Part shown: positions 9,269 through 18,219 of the stretch, piece by piece
Layout of the letters: each line of letters opens with the position of its first letter
Position numbering within the stretch: position 1 is the first letter of the stretch
Assembly (NCBI GenBank): GCA_009911065.1
Contig: QXWR01000002.1
Coordinates: forward strand, 62,001-126,000
From: Clostridiaceae bacterium
GTDB taxonomy: Bacteria; Bacillota; Clostridia; Lachnospirales; Lachnospiraceae
Reading direction: 5' to 3'
Length of the DNA: 64,000 nucleotides
Position numbers and translations under genes: made by a program
Notes under the pieces: model-generated
What the model was told of the DNA's origin: nothing
Databases searched by the model: none
What the model saw: the letters and a program-made list of their open reading frames with translations, nothing else

Positions 9269-10092
9269 TATTCCTCAATTCGCACAAACATTTCCCGAAT
9301 CCCCTCATAAAATCCAACTGTCACCACCGTCTTTTCCTCCAAATTCCCCAAAACCTCATATTTCTTAAAATAAGGGGTTGCCTCTGAAAGGGGGCTTGCC
9401 TCTTTGTATTCCAAAGGCGACGGAAGTTTCAGATACCTGCTCCAAGACTGAATCAGCTCGTCTGGATTTAGATCTTCCCACTCTCTTTCCGTGCGGGCAT
9501 AAAATTGGTAAATCTTTCCGTCCTCTGCATCAACATAAGCTTCCATCAGCCGGTTGTCCTTTCGCACATCCCGTCGGCTGTCCGAAAGGCTCACCTGCCA
9601 CACTGCCACAGAATTTCGAGGTTCCCGCACATCAATAGCCGAGTACAGCACTGCATCATACAATTCCGGGTCTACTTCCAAAAGGCTCCCCGGCAAAATT
9701 CCAGCGGCCTTCAATTCTTTTAGGCCCTCATTGCAGATTCCATATATTTCTGCACTGGAAACCTCCTCTTTTCCAGGTCCTCTGTGGTTGACCACCAGCG
9801 CATACGTTCCGCCCCATTCCGCTCCAAAGGAAGCTTCCCCCCGCTCGTCCATCTTAAACCCCTCTTCGGCTGTCTTCTGGCCGGTCATAGCCCTGGACAA
9901 TACAAATAGCTTTTCCGCCGGACTCATCTCATACCGAAAACCTTCTCCGGAAATTTCCACCTGCTGAAGATGAGTTTTTCCCAAAAAATATCGGTCCTGA
10001 TAGTTGGACAATGCTTCTGGTCCCCATATGGACACGCCTACAGTCAGAGCAACCAGAGTCAAAAAGAACAGATTTAACATCCGTTTTTTCAT
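9268..10092 (-). CDS. Membrane-anchored extracytoplasmic protein of the two-component operon, function unknown
   Basis: 274 residues. One N-terminal membrane helix (about 7-25, LFFLTLVALTVGVSIWG) anchors a mostly hydrophilic domain that should lie outside the cell; no lipobox is seen. I recognise no catalytic motif. The start overlaps the histidine kinase stop by four bases (ATGA type), so it is translated with the two-component system as the last gene of the operon. It may take part in signal perception or be an output; nothing in the sequence decides this. Confidence 0.8.
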   Translation of the reverse strand: MKKRMLNLFFLTLVALTVGVSIWGPEALSNYQDRYFLGKTHLQQVEISGEGFRYEMSPAEKLFVLSRAMTGQKTAEEGFKMDERGEASFGAEWGGTYALVVNHRGPGKEEVSSAEIYGICNEGLKELKAAGILPGSLLEVDPELYDAVLYSAIDVREPRNSVAVWQVSLSDSRRDVRKDNRLMEAYVDAEDGKIYQFYARTEREWEDLNPDELIQSWSRYLKLPSPLEYKEASPLSEATPYFKKYEVLGNLEEKTVVTVGFYEGIREMFVRIEE

Positions 10093-11507
10093 AACTCCCT
10101 CTCGCCCCCTTCTCTTTCAAAAAATTCCGGCAGAACAAAACTCATACAGGTTCCCTTTCCCGGCTCGCTGTCAATCTCCAGCCGGCTTCCATGAAGAGTC
10201 AGAATTTCCGTACATAAAGCCAACCCCAGTCCCGCTCCGTTCCTGCTTCTGGACCGAGATTTGTCTACCATATAAAATGCCTTTGTGATCTTTTCCTGCT
10301 CCTCTTTCAAAATCCCCACGCCAAAGTCCTTCACCGAAAATTGATAGCCTGTTTTCAGCCGGATTCCCCTCACCTCAATAACACTTCCCCCATCCGATGC
10401 CTTACATGCATTGTCAATCAAGTTCATCAGTACAGACTTAATTAAGTTCGGCTCTGCCCAAACCATCCCCTTGTCATGCCTTAACCGAAATTTCATGGTC
10501 CGGTTTGTTGCATACATGCTATATAAATACTGAAACAGCTTGTCCGCAGAAACCATCTGAAACTCTGGTTCCCCGTGGCGCGTCACCATAATCTCCAAAA
10601 GACGAAACGACATCGCTTCCAGCCGTTTTCCTTCGGTATAAATATAATTGGCCGATAGAAAACTTTTCTCCTCATCCAGCCGGTGAGAACGCAGCATATC
10701 CGCATAGCCAATAATAGCGGTCAGCGGGGTTTTTAGTTCATGGGCAAAAGCCGCCACAAAATCCTCTCGGTCTTGTATTTCCTGCTCCAGCTTGCCGATA
10801 TTTTCCTCCAATGCATTGGCCATCCGGTTAAAATCCAGAGTAAGCTGTCCCAGCTCATCTTCACTGACCTTTTTGGCCCGGTAATCGTACTCTCCCTCTG
10901 CCATCCTTCTGGTCGCTCTGGTCAAAAGCCGGATGGGTCTGGTCAGCCAGGAAGCAATCCCATGCATGATAAACGTTCCAAACACCAGCATAATCCCGGT
11001 CGCCCGCCGGTAAACCAAAAAACCCAAAGCACGCTCCCGAAACACCTCTGTCACATCCCGCATGGTTTCCAGATAAAGAACCCGGTTCAAAACATCCACC
11101 CTCATACAAGTCTGAACGTAATAATGCTCTCCCCCATGAATCACCTGCCAGGTATTCACCGTTTCATCGGTCTGAGACAGTAAAAGGTCATCGCCCTCAA
11201 AGCCTGTACTTTTGTATAGCACTTGTTTTTGTTCATCCAAAATCCTTAAACGTCTGCTTCCCCCATTTTCCAGACTGTGTCCAATCTCCTCAATGGTATG
11301 ATCTGCCAGTACATCATATTTAGCTGGAACATTCAATGCCGCCGTCTCAAAGGCAAAACGCAAAATCTGACTTTCCTCCATAGCTTGGCCGGTCTCTCTG
11401 TTTATGGAAGTTTCAAATACATAATTTACAAAATAAAACCCGCTGATGCCAAGGGCCAAAGCCAGAACAATCACCGTCCACAGCAAAAGCTTTAAAGAAA
11501 ATCTCAT
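10089..11507 (-). CDS. Sensor histidine kinase (HAMP, HisKA, HATPase)
   Basis: 472 residues. A first membrane helix (about 8-30) and a second (about 165-187) enclose an extracellular sensor domain of about 130 residues. HAMP follows (about 188-240), then HisKA with FAHELKTPLTA, in which His256 is the expected phosphorylation site, and HATPase_c with NLIDNACKA (N box), DFGVGI and GAGLGLAL (G boxes). The kinase should phosphorylate the response regulator encoded just upstream, whose gene overlaps this one by four bases. The signal is unknown. Confidence 0.95.
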   Translation of the reverse strand: MRFSLKLLLWTVIVLALALGISGFYFVNYVFETSINRETGQAMEESQILRFAFETAALNVPAKYDVLADHTIEEIGHSLENGGSRRLRILDEQKQVLYKSTGFEGDDLLLSQTDETVNTWQVIHGGEHYYVQTCMRVDVLNRVLYLETMRDVTEVFRERALGFLVYRRATGIMLVFGTFIMHGIASWLTRPIRLLTRATRRMAEGEYDYRAKKVSEDELGQLTLDFNRMANALEENIGKLEQEIQDREDFVAAFAHELKTPLTAIIGYADMLRSHRLDEEKSFLSANYIYTEGKRLEAMSFRLLEIMVTRHGEPEFQMVSADKLFQYLYSMYATNRTMKFRLRHDKGMVWAEPNLIKSVLMNLIDNACKASDGGSVIEVRGIRLKTGYQFSVKDFGVGILKEEQEKITKAFYMVDKSRSRSRNGAGLGLALCTEILTLHGSRLEIDSEPGKGTCMSFVLPEFFEREGGEREL

Positions 11508-12163
11508 TGAGGCACCTCAAGACGGTATCCCACCTTATAAACCGTTGCCAGACAATGTTCCCAGCCCAGCTTCCTTCGCAGCCGCTGCACATGAAGGTCC
11601 ACGGTCCGGCTGTCACCAGAATACTCACCCTCCCACACATTTTCATATAGTGTTTCCCGAAATAACGCCACATTTTTGTTTCGCATAAACAAAAGGAGCA
11701 GCCCAAACTCCTTGTTGGTAAGAATCACCGGAATCCCCTTTCGGGTAACTTGTCTTGCCTCCACATCCACCGCCACATCCCCGGCAGTGAGAATCATGTC
11801 CGCCTTGTGATACCGCCGAAGCACAGCCTCCACCCGCGCCACCAGCTCCACCACGTCAAACGGCTTTACCAAATAATCATCTGCTCCCAGCTTCAACCCT
11901 CTCACCCGGTCCTTCACCTCATACCGGGCCGTTATGAAAATCACCGGGATTCCCATAGGGCGGATATATTCCATAATATCATACCCATCCACCCCAGGCA
12001 GCATCACATCCAGAAGAATCAAGTCATACTTTCCCTCCTCAATCATGGAAAGGGCCTCTGCGCCGTCCTGAACCGAAGTACATGAATAACCGGCTCCGGA
12101 CAAATTCAAATCAATCAAATCACAAATTGGTTTCTCATCATCTACAATCAATATTTTAATCAT
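11504..12163 (-). CDS. OmpR/PhoB-type response regulator
   Basis: 219 residues from the ATG at 12163 (MIKILIVDDE), chosen because the protein then begins exactly with the receiver domain and GGGGG-rich sequence lies upstream. The receiver domain has the acidic pair DDE at 9-11, the phosphoacceptor Asp52 in LLDVMLP and the conserved lysine in LVKPFD. The C-terminal winged helix has TNKEFGLLLLF and SRTVDLHVQRLRRKLG. The start overlaps the upstream gene by eight bases and the stop overlaps the kinase start. It is expected to bind direct repeats at its targets. Confidence 0.95.
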   Translation of the reverse strand: MIKILIVDDEKPICDLIDLNLSGAGYSCTSVQDGAEALSMIEEGKYDLILLDVMLPGVDGYDIMEYIRPMGIPVIFITARYEVKDRVRGLKLGADDYLVKPFDVVELVARVEAVLRRYHKADMILTAGDVAVDVEARQVTRKGIPVILTNKEFGLLLLFMRNKNVALFRETLYENVWEGEYSGDSRTVDLHVQRLRRKLGWEHCLATVYKVGYRLEVPQ

Positions 12164-13529
12164 TTTTTGTCCCCCATCCCCAGTAAGACCGGGCAAGCTC
12201 CACCAGCTCATCCAAAGTAGTCTCCTCCCCGCATATATACCGGCTTTTTAGCTCTGTATCCGCTACAAACCCGCCAGTCCTCTGGTAATATATGGCATAA
12301 TCTTTTTCGGTTCTCATCTCTTCTGTCATTTTGTCCTTTGTATTTAGAAGATCTTCCTCCTCTGACTCCTCTACTTTCTGTGACTCCTCTGACATCTCTG
12401 ACTCCGGTTCCGAAGAACCTGCCTCCTCTGGCAGCGTATACCGGGCCAGAACCGTCAGATCTTTCAGGCCGTCTCCATCAATATCCCGACTGTCCAGGCC
12501 TAAAATTTCATATAGATTTTCATGCTCTCCCATAGGCTGAACGCTCCACACAATCTTTCCCTGTTCATTGGCCAGATAGACCATAAAAATATGGTACTCT
12601 GCCATTTTATAATAACCAGGCGCTACCAAAAGCTTGCCAAGCTTCTCAAAATCCCGCCAGAAAGACCAGGCTTCCTCCACTACAAATCCCCGTGTTTTCA
12701 GTTCATCCATGGTGGACGCCTCATAAAGAAACTCTGCGGAAGCTCCCTCCATGGCAAAAGACACAGCCAGCTTCACGCTTCTGCCCATACCAAACCGATT
12801 AAGCCTCTCGGACAGACGCCAGTCCCGGTAAAAGCTCCCCTCTCCCTGAAACAGCACATCCCCCACCTTGTAGACCCCTCCGCCCTCCTCGTTTGGCAGG
12901 CTGCAAAGGGTAATTAGCACCACGTCCTGTTTTCCGTCCTGATTTACATCTGGAAAAGAGACTGCTGCCACTCCTTCATTTTTCTGTTCTGCTCTGCCCC
13001 GAATCTGCCGATTGGTCTCCAACTGTTCCGTCCGAAACACAATCTCTCCTTCACTTTCTGCAAAAAAAAGCACCATTCGATGACACCTGGTATCCAGCGC
13101 CGGGACAAGGAATACTTCTCCCTCTCCCGCCATTTCAAGAGGAAACACATGCTCCCGGATCACCATAAATCCGTATTCCTCTAATTCCTTCCAGTTTTTA
13201 ACTTCCTCCATTCGTCTCAAAAAATCTTGATACTGGTCAATCTCCTGACTATTTTTATTTTCTATATTAATCGAGACGGTTTGTTCCTCCCCGCCAAATT
13301 CGCCAGAATAGCCCTTGCCATCCCATAAGATGGCTTCGTTTCCATCCTTTTCCCCCAGTGCGTCGGCATATTCCTCATAGCCAGCCTCTGCTTTTTGCTC
13401 TTTGCTTGTCCTATTTTTCAATCCCACAAACAGGAAAATCACCATGAAAGCTGCTCCCGCTAAAACAGCCGCCAGCAAAGCTTTCTCTCTGACATTCCTT
13501 ATGGAACGCTTCCTGCTTCTTCCTCTCAT
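12156..13529 (-). CDS. Membrane-anchored extracytoplasmic protein with two VCBS/FG-GAP-like calcium loops
   Basis: 457 residues. A basic N-terminus (MRGRSRKRSIR) and one membrane helix (about 18-37) are followed by a large extracellular part. Two loops of the FG-GAP/VCBS type are visible, DVNQDGKQD and DIDGDGLKD, both typical Ca2+-binding turns. A Ser/Glu-rich low-complexity segment follows the second loop. It is the first gene of the operon with the response regulator, kinase and the 9268 protein, behind a consensus promoter. A surface-exposed sensor or accessory role is plausible, but the function is unknown. Confidence 0.8.
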   Translation of the reverse strand: MRGRSRKRSIRNVREKALLAAVLAGAAFMVIFLFVGLKNRTSKEQKAEAGYEEYADALGEKDGNEAILWDGKGYSGEFGGEEQTVSINIENKNSQEIDQYQDFLRRMEEVKNWKELEEYGFMVIREHVFPLEMAGEGEVFLVPALDTRCHRMVLFFAESEGEIVFRTEQLETNRQIRGRAEQKNEGVAAVSFPDVNQDGKQDVVLITLCSLPNEEGGGVYKVGDVLFQGEGSFYRDWRLSERLNRFGMGRSVKLAVSFAMEGASAEFLYEASTMDELKTRGFVVEEAWSFWRDFEKLGKLLVAPGYYKMAEYHIFMVYLANEQGKIVWSVQPMGEHENLYEILGLDSRDIDGDGLKDLTVLARYTLPEEAGSSEPESEMSEESQKVEESEEEDLLNTKDKMTEEMRTEKDYAIYYQRTGGFVADTELKSRYICGEETTLDELVELARSYWGWGTKND

Positions 13530-13566
13530 ATTGTCTAAAATTTCCTTTTTCTCTTCCTTACAAAAA

Positions 13567-13595
13567 ATTATATACTAGTTTTCTTCCCCTGTCAA
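13567..13595 (-). promoter_or_regulatory. Consensus promoter of the two-component operon
   Basis: On the minus strand TTGACA (13595-13590) and TATAAT (13572-13567) lie 17 bases apart, a perfect sigma-A promoter about 40 bases upstream of the ATG at 13529. Confidence 0.85.
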
Positions 13596-13699
13596 AGCAG
13601 ACTCTCCATTTCCTTATATTTGTTTTCATCCAGTTTTCCCCATTCTGTAAACGGTAACTGGTACTTGATGGAATCTAACCATATGCCTGCATCCTGGTA

Positions 13700-13727
13700 T
13701 TGAAATATCTGAAATATATGTTATAAT
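13700..13727 (+). promoter_or_regulatory. degV promoter
   Basis: TTGAAA (13700-13705) and TATAAT (13722-13727) are 16 bases apart. Between promoter and gene lie two small inverted repeats: GTAGT...ACTAC at about 13731-13746 and CAGCAG...CTGCTG at about 13771-13789. The first lies at the likely transcription start and could be an operator. Confidence 0.7.
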
Positions 13728-13812
13728 AAGTAGTAATTAAAACTACGTAATATAGTAACCCGATTGTTTCAGCAGAAGATTCACTGCTGTAAGCGGCTTC
13801 AGGAGGATGAAT

Positions 13813-14649
13813 ATGAGTTATAAGATTGTCGGTGACAGCTGTCTGGATTTAACCAGACAAATGAGAGAAGATTCGCGGTTTCAGATTGTCCCGCTGACAC
13901 TGCAGGTAGACGACACTATGATTGTGGATGACGAAAGCTTTGATCAAAAAGCTTTTCTGCAGCTGGTCAAAGAAAGTAAGGAATGTCCAAAGACCGCCTG
14001 TCCATCCCCGGAAGCCTTTAAAAAAGCTTATGAATGTGCAGAAGAAGATATTTATGTGATCACCCTTTCCAGTCATCTAAGCGGCTCCTACAACAGCGCC
14101 CTGGTAGGGAAGAATCTGTATGAAGAAGAACACGGACCTAAGAACATTCTGATTATTGATTCCGAGTCCGCTGCATCTGGAGAGCTGAACCTTGCCTTAG
14201 CCATCTGTGATCTGTATGAGCAGGGACTTGATTTTGCTCAGATCTCCCGTCAGATTTTGGAGATGCGGGATCAACAGCAGACCTACTTTGTACTGGATTC
14301 ACTGGAATATCTGCGGAAAAATGGACGTCTCACCGGGCTGCAGGCTTTTTTTGCCACTGCTCTCAACATTAAGCCTGTGATGGGAGCTGACCATGGGGTA
14401 ATTATAAAGTTAGATCAGGCCAGAGGAATATCAAAAGCATTAAACCGGATGTGTGAGATTGCAGTCCGGGAGACAAAGACCGACACCAACCGGCGAATCG
14501 TCATCGCCCACTGCAATGCGCAAAAGCGGGCCTTCCAGGTGAAAGAAGAGCTGGAAAGCCTTGGGATGTCCGGCCAGATTGTGATCACCGAGACGGCAGG
14601 AGTGTCCACTTTGTATGCAGGAGACGGGGGAATTATTATGGTTCTTTAA
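13813..14649 (+). CDS. DegV family fatty-acid-binding protein
   Basis: 278 residues from the ATG at 13813. AGGAGG at 13801-13806 leaves a six-base spacer to this ATG, while the ATG at 13807 touches the ribosome site. DegV hallmarks are YKIVGDSCLDL at the N-terminus, a TACPSPEAF segment, ITLSSHLSGSYNSA and the EYLRKNGRLTG motif. DegV/FakB proteins bind fatty acids and present them to a kinase (FakA). No fakA is nearby, so the partner would be elsewhere. Confidence 0.92.
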   Translation: MSYKIVGDSCLDLTRQMREDSRFQIVPLTLQVDDTMIVDDESFDQKAFLQLVKESKECPKTACPSPEAFKKAYECAEEDIYVITLSSHLSGSYNSALVGKNLYEEEHGPKNILIIDSESAASGELNLALAICDLYEQGLDFAQISRQILEMRDQQQTYFVLDSLEYLRKNGRLTGLQAFFATALNIKPVMGADHGVIIKLDQARGISKALNRMCEIAVRETKTDTNRRIVIAHCNAQKRAFQVKEELESLGMSGQIVITETAGVSTLYAGDGGIIMVL

Positions 14650-14697
14650 AAATTATCAAAATGAAAGAACCTTCACTTTTTTAAAGGATTTAACAAT

Positions 14698-15888
14698 ATG
14701 GGAAAATACAAATATCGGTTTTTGTGTATGGCAGCCTTTCCTCTGCTTCTTTTTGGATGCAGTGCAAAACCATATGCAACCATTGGCTCTGACCAAACCA
14801 AGATCCCCAATCAGACCATAACAAGTCAGGAATCTTTGCCTCCCCTTGTCCTAATCGATCCGGACAGCCAGCAAGAATCCCCTGCGCCTTCTTTAGATGA
14901 AACCAAACAACCTGCTCGGACAAAGGATTCTTTTACTCTGCTTTTTGCAGGAGATGTGCTGCTTTCCGACCATGTGCTCAATGCTTATGACCAGGCAGGC
15001 GGCATTCATGGAGTCTTAGATACCGCTTATCAAGATCAGATTGCTCACACCGATTTTTTCCTGGTGAATCAGGAATTTCCCTTTAGCAGCCGGGGAAACG
15101 CCGCACCAGATAAACAATACACCTTTCGTCTCCCGCCAGAACGTATTTCCATTTTTCAGGAAATTGGAATTGACGGAGTCACATTAGCCAACAATCATGC
15201 TCTGGATTTTGGAACGGATGCTCTTTTAGATTCCTGCAACCTTTTAGATCAGGCAGGAATCTTTCACACAGGAGCAGGAGCTGATTTGGAATCTGCCAGA
15301 CAGCCCATTACCATCCAGGGAACCGAGGAGAAAATTGCTGTCATCGGGGCCACGCGGGTCATCCCTGTATCCAGCTGGGCTGCCGGAAAACAACATCCCG
15401 GAATGCTTGCCGCTTACGATATGACGGTTCTTTTAGAAGAAATTCAGGCAAGAAAGCAGGACCATGATTTTGTGATTGTATACATCCACTGGGGGATTGA
15501 ACGGGATGAATCCCCGCAGGAATATCAAAGGACCATGGCCAGACAGATGATCGACGCTGGCGCTGACTTAATCGTTGGTTCCCATCCCCATGTGCTTCAG
15601 GGTATTGAATACTACAAGGGCAAAGGAATTGTATACAGTCTGGGCAATTTCATCTTCGGCAGCTCCATTCCCCGCACCACGCTTTTGGAAGTCACCTGGA
15701 ACCTGTCCGGGGAAGAAGACTCCCTTCCGACTTTACGGCTTATTCCGGGAACTTCGTCAGCTGGTTACACCCGAATGCTGACGGATGCCAACCAACAGGA
15801 AGAGTTTTTTCAATATATGGAAAGCATTTCCTTTGACGTAAAAATTGGGGAAGACGGCATCCTGTATCCTCTCCTCCCCCATTCCTAG
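14698..15888 (+). CDS. CapA-like (PGA_cap) metallophosphatase-fold lipoprotein
   Basis: 396 residues. The signal peptide ends in a lipobox (LLLFGC, Cys21). After a Ser/Pro-rich linker the CapA fold begins with LLFAGDVLLSD and carries NQEFPF, LANNHALDFG, VYIHWGIE and GSHPHVLQG, the conserved metal-site positions of the calcineurin-like CapA/PgsA family. Family members act in poly-gamma-glutamate or capsule handling, but no pgsB/C genes are near, so the substrate is open. It follows degV by 48 bases. Its TAG stop coincides with the CTAG head of a short dispersed repeat. Confidence 0.85.
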   Translation: MGKYKYRFLCMAAFPLLLFGCSAKPYATIGSDQTKIPNQTITSQESLPPLVLIDPDSQQESPAPSLDETKQPARTKDSFTLLFAGDVLLSDHVLNAYDQAGGIHGVLDTAYQDQIAHTDFFLVNQEFPFSSRGNAAPDKQYTFRLPPERISIFQEIGIDGVTLANNHALDFGTDALLDSCNLLDQAGIFHTGAGADLESARQPITIQGTEEKIAVIGATRVIPVSSWAAGKQHPGMLAAYDMTVLLEEIQARKQDHDFVIVYIHWGIERDESPQEYQRTMARQMIDAGADLIVGSHPHVLQGIEYYKGKGIVYSLGNFIFGSSIPRTTLLEVTWNLSGEEDSLPTLRLIPGTSSAGYTRMLTDANQQEEFFQYMESISFDVKIGEDGILYPLLPHS

Positions 15889-15928
15889 AACATGTCTGAA
15901 CATACATTCCCGTCAGATGTGCTCTAAT
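15885..15928 (+). repeat. CTAG-headed 44-bp dispersed repeat, copy A
   Basis: The head is CTAGAACATGTCTGAA and the tail CCGTCAGATGTGCT, with TCTGA and TCAGA able to pair. It aligns over its full length with 23764-23721 on the other strand. The CTAG supplies the capA stop codon. Related heads lie next to both MITEs. Confidence 0.7.
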
Positions 15929-15933
15929 CTTCC

Positions 15934-15973
15934 GGCAACGAAAGCAGCTGCACCAAGAGCTGCTTTCGTCGCC
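15934..15973. terminator. Terminator between convergent genes
   Basis: A 16-base stem with one mismatch (15934-15949 with 15958-15973) and an eight-base loop separates the plus-strand capA-like gene from the minus-strand HD-Pnk gene. The T-rich tail is modest on the plus strand. Confidence 0.75.
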
Positions 15974-16009
15974 GTTGTTATCCTTCCTGTGGTTATTTTT
16001 CATATCCCA

Positions 16010-17152
16010 TCAAAAATCCCCATCTATTTTATAGCTCACCTCATACCCCTCCCAAGGTTCCGGCATCTCCAGCTTGTCAATCATCTTTTCCAGCACAGGT
16101 TCCGGAATCTGTCTGGTCCGAATTTGATTTCTCTTTAAAATTTCCTCATAAGGCGCCTCCAAATACATTATATGCACTCTGGCTCCATACCCTGTGAACA
16201 GCCCGCAAAGCCGCTGCCGTATTTCCTGAGTCAGATTGGTGGCATTCCAGATAAACGGCTCTTTTTTCCGAAGCAGCATCCTGGCCCGGGAAATAGCCAG
16301 ATTCACAACTTTTCCCGATCCATCCTTTGGTGAAACTCCCAGTTCCTCCCGAATCCCATCCAGAGAAATCACTGGCCTTCCCCCTCCATTTTTCTCAATC
16401 CAGGTATCCTTCCCTGCCAGAGGAATCCCTGCCATCATCCACACATCAAACTCGGTATTATCATACAATACAGCCTTAGGCAGCATCTCTTCTTTATGAA
16501 AATATTGATACCGGGTATAAGAATTGGCAAAATCAAACGGCTTTTCCCAGATTCCCAGTTCCTTCCCATAATCTGCAAACAATTCTCCATGCTCTTCCAA
16601 TTCTCCTGGCTCCTCACTGATTCTGCCTCTGGCATCTGCTTTTGCCAGCAAATACAAAAGCCGGAGCGAAACCACCTCTGCTGCCCGGATAAGATCATAA
16701 TCCATTCGCTTCTTCTTCCAAAACCATGCAGGAAGCCCATGAAAACGAATCAGCTTTGCCACCCGTTCTCTTTCCCAAAAAGTCATTTGAAACCGGCTTT
16801 CTCCACGATATGCCATGGCCCGAAAAACCCCCTCACCCACAATGGTATGTTTGGGAGAAGTCCATCTGCCATCCTGGAGCTTTGTACATGCCGGTTTGCC
16901 AATATCGTGAAAAGCCGCCGCCAGAAAAAGCATCTCCTGCTCCTGATTGGAAAGCGGTTCCCACTGAGGAAGTTTCAGCAATTCATCACACACCCGTTTT
17001 GAATGAATATACACATCCCCTTCCCTGTGGTATTTTGGATTTTGCTGTACCCCTTTCAGCAGATTCAACTCCGGATACTTTTCAGCCAGACAATCCATAC
17101 AAAATCCGCTTTCCCGAATCCAACCCAAAATCCCCTCATTTCTGCCACCCAT
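16010..17152 (-). CDS. HD-Pnk: HD-domain 2',3'-phosphoesterase fused to 5'-OH polynucleotide kinase
   Basis: 380 residues from the ATG at 17152, chosen for the upstream GGAAGGAGAAAAAGGAA. The N-terminal HD domain has His50 in VYIHSKRV, FHDIGKP (His82-Asp83) and a histidine in IRFHGLPAW. The C-terminal P-loop kinase has GIPLAGKDTW (about 242-251) and SLDGIREEL. This arrangement matches the end-healing enzyme HD-Pnk characterised in Runella slithyformis, which removes 2',3'-cyclic phosphate and phosphorylates 5'-OH ends. An RNA ligase lies directly upstream on the same strand, so the pair forms an RNA repair cassette. A 165-bp MITE separates them. The activity is inferred from family and context. 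Confidence 0.82.
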   Translation of the reverse strand: MGGRNEGILGWIRESGFCMDCLAEKYPELNLLKGVQQNPKYHREGDVYIHSKRVCDELLKLPQWEPLSNQEQEMLFLAAAFHDIGKPACTKLQDGRWTSPKHTIVGEGVFRAMAYRGESRFQMTFWERERVAKLIRFHGLPAWFWKKKRMDYDLIRAAEVVSLRLLYLLAKADARGRISEEPGELEEHGELFADYGKELGIWEKPFDFANSYTRYQYFHKEEMLPKAVLYDNTEFDVWMMAGIPLAGKDTWIEKNGGGRPVISLDGIREELGVSPKDGSGKVVNLAISRARMLLRKKEPFIWNATNLTQEIRQRLCGLFTGYGARVHIMYLEAPYEEILKRNQIRTRQIPEPVLEKMIDKLEMPEPWEGYEVSYKIDGDF

Positions 17153-17206
17153 TTCCTTTTTCTCCTTCCTTCTATCGTAAAAGCCAAATGCCTGTGCAGA
17201 CATATA

Positions 17207-17371
17207 CTAGTATGACCCACACCAATTAACCATATATTTCGTTTGTCTAAATTTCCCCCTGCTTCGTTGTCGTCGGTCAACGATGCCACCGCATCGCCTC
17301 CCTCCTCCGCCTTGCAGGATGAAAATTTATCCTGCGCGAAACATAATGGTAATTGGTGTGGGTCATACTAG
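17207..17371 (-). mobile_element. 165-bp MITE, copy 1
   Basis: Both ends carry a 22-base terminal inverted repeat beginning CTAGTATGACCCACACC. The inner part is nearly identical to the copy at 19764-19928, which is in the opposite orientation. There is no transposase gene; the open frame inside is too short and identical in both copies. CTAG stands at each end and may be the target duplication. The element lies between the RNA ligase and HD-Pnk genes, and its CTAG contains the ligase stop codon. Confidence 0.88.
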
Positions 17372-18168
17372 GTCATTTCTTGACAAAACAAATCGATTCC
17401 CTCTGCCAAACCGTTTGCCACCAAAGGCCGATTCATCCAATGGCTCTCGGAATCCAAAATGGAGTTAAGAAAAGAATGGCGGACATATTTTAAACGGTCC
17501 ACCGTATAATCTCCCTCTTCCACCTTAATATAAATCCCCTCCATTATTCCTCCAAGATCTGTCTGCCCTTTGGTTCTCTCAAAGTCCACTCCATATTTTA
17601 TGCACTGTTTCTCAAGGCTTTTTTCTGGTTCTTCCGAGATAAAATTACTGTGTCCAATATAATCAGTAATATCCGAAAGCTTCTTATACCGCCCCATATC
17701 CAACACTGGCACCGACAAAACAAAAGGAGCTTCCTTCAATATCTCTCTCCGCTTTGCAGTGGAAAAAAACTTCTTTTCCTGTTTATCAAAAATATCAAAC
17801 TCCATAAAATAGTGAGGCAACTGATCATAAAACACCGTATGCTTGGCAAACATCCACTCTCCATACATCAAATACCGGCTTCCCAAAACCTGCCACAATC
17901 TCTCCCGAAAGCACTCTGCCCACATTTTCAGCAAATCAAACTGCCGTTCCCCATATCCCCCGTTCAGAAAATGTCCCCGGCTCTGCAAATACATTTGTCC
18001 ATCTTCCCCAAAACTGATTCCGCTGTTGGCTCCGTCAATTTTCTCTTCCAAAACCAGATATTTTCCCCGAATCTCCTCAAATTTCACACTGTTTAAATCC
18101 TCGTCTCCCGCCTGTTTTCGTGACCCTTCCACATGGCGGGTTCTGGGATATTTGTAAATCTGTTCCAT
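17368..18168 (-). CDS. RNA ligase (Rnl2-like nucleotidyltransferase superfamily)
   Basis: 266 residues. Nucleotidyltransferase motifs appear in order: motif I EEKIDGANSG with Lys43 as the expected adenylylation site, motif III YGEWMFAKHT, motif IIIa MEFDIFDK, motif IV EGIYIKVEEGD and motif V RLKYVRHSF. Such enzymes seal 3'-OH and 5'-phosphate RNA ends. With HD-Pnk downstream, which would create exactly these ends, the two form a complete heal-and-seal pathway. The ATG follows GGGAGGTG. The TAG stop lies in the CTAG at the MITE end, so insertion at this spot left the frame almost or fully intact. Confidence 0.88.
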   Translation of the reverse strand: MEQIYKYPRTRHVEGSRKQAGDEDLNSVKFEEIRGKYLVLEEKIDGANSGISFGEDGQMYLQSRGHFLNGGYGERQFDLLKMWAECFRERLWQVLGSRYLMYGEWMFAKHTVFYDQLPHYFMEFDIFDKQEKKFFSTAKRREILKEAPFVLSVPVLDMGRYKKLSDITDYIGHSNFISEEPEKSLEKQCIKYGVDFERTKGQTDLGGIMEGIYIKVEEGDYTVDRLKYVRHSFLNSILDSESHWMNRPLVANGLAEGIDLFCQEMT

Positions 18169-18219
18169 AAAACACCTCCCATTTTCTGTAAATATAAAAG
18201 AGATCCAATCCCTTCCTCC

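Noticed and set aside
17065..17289. Small frame with MASLTDDNEAGG, also seen at 19846-20031
   Set aside because: The shared sequence lies inside the two MITEs and diverges at once outside them; not a conserved gene.
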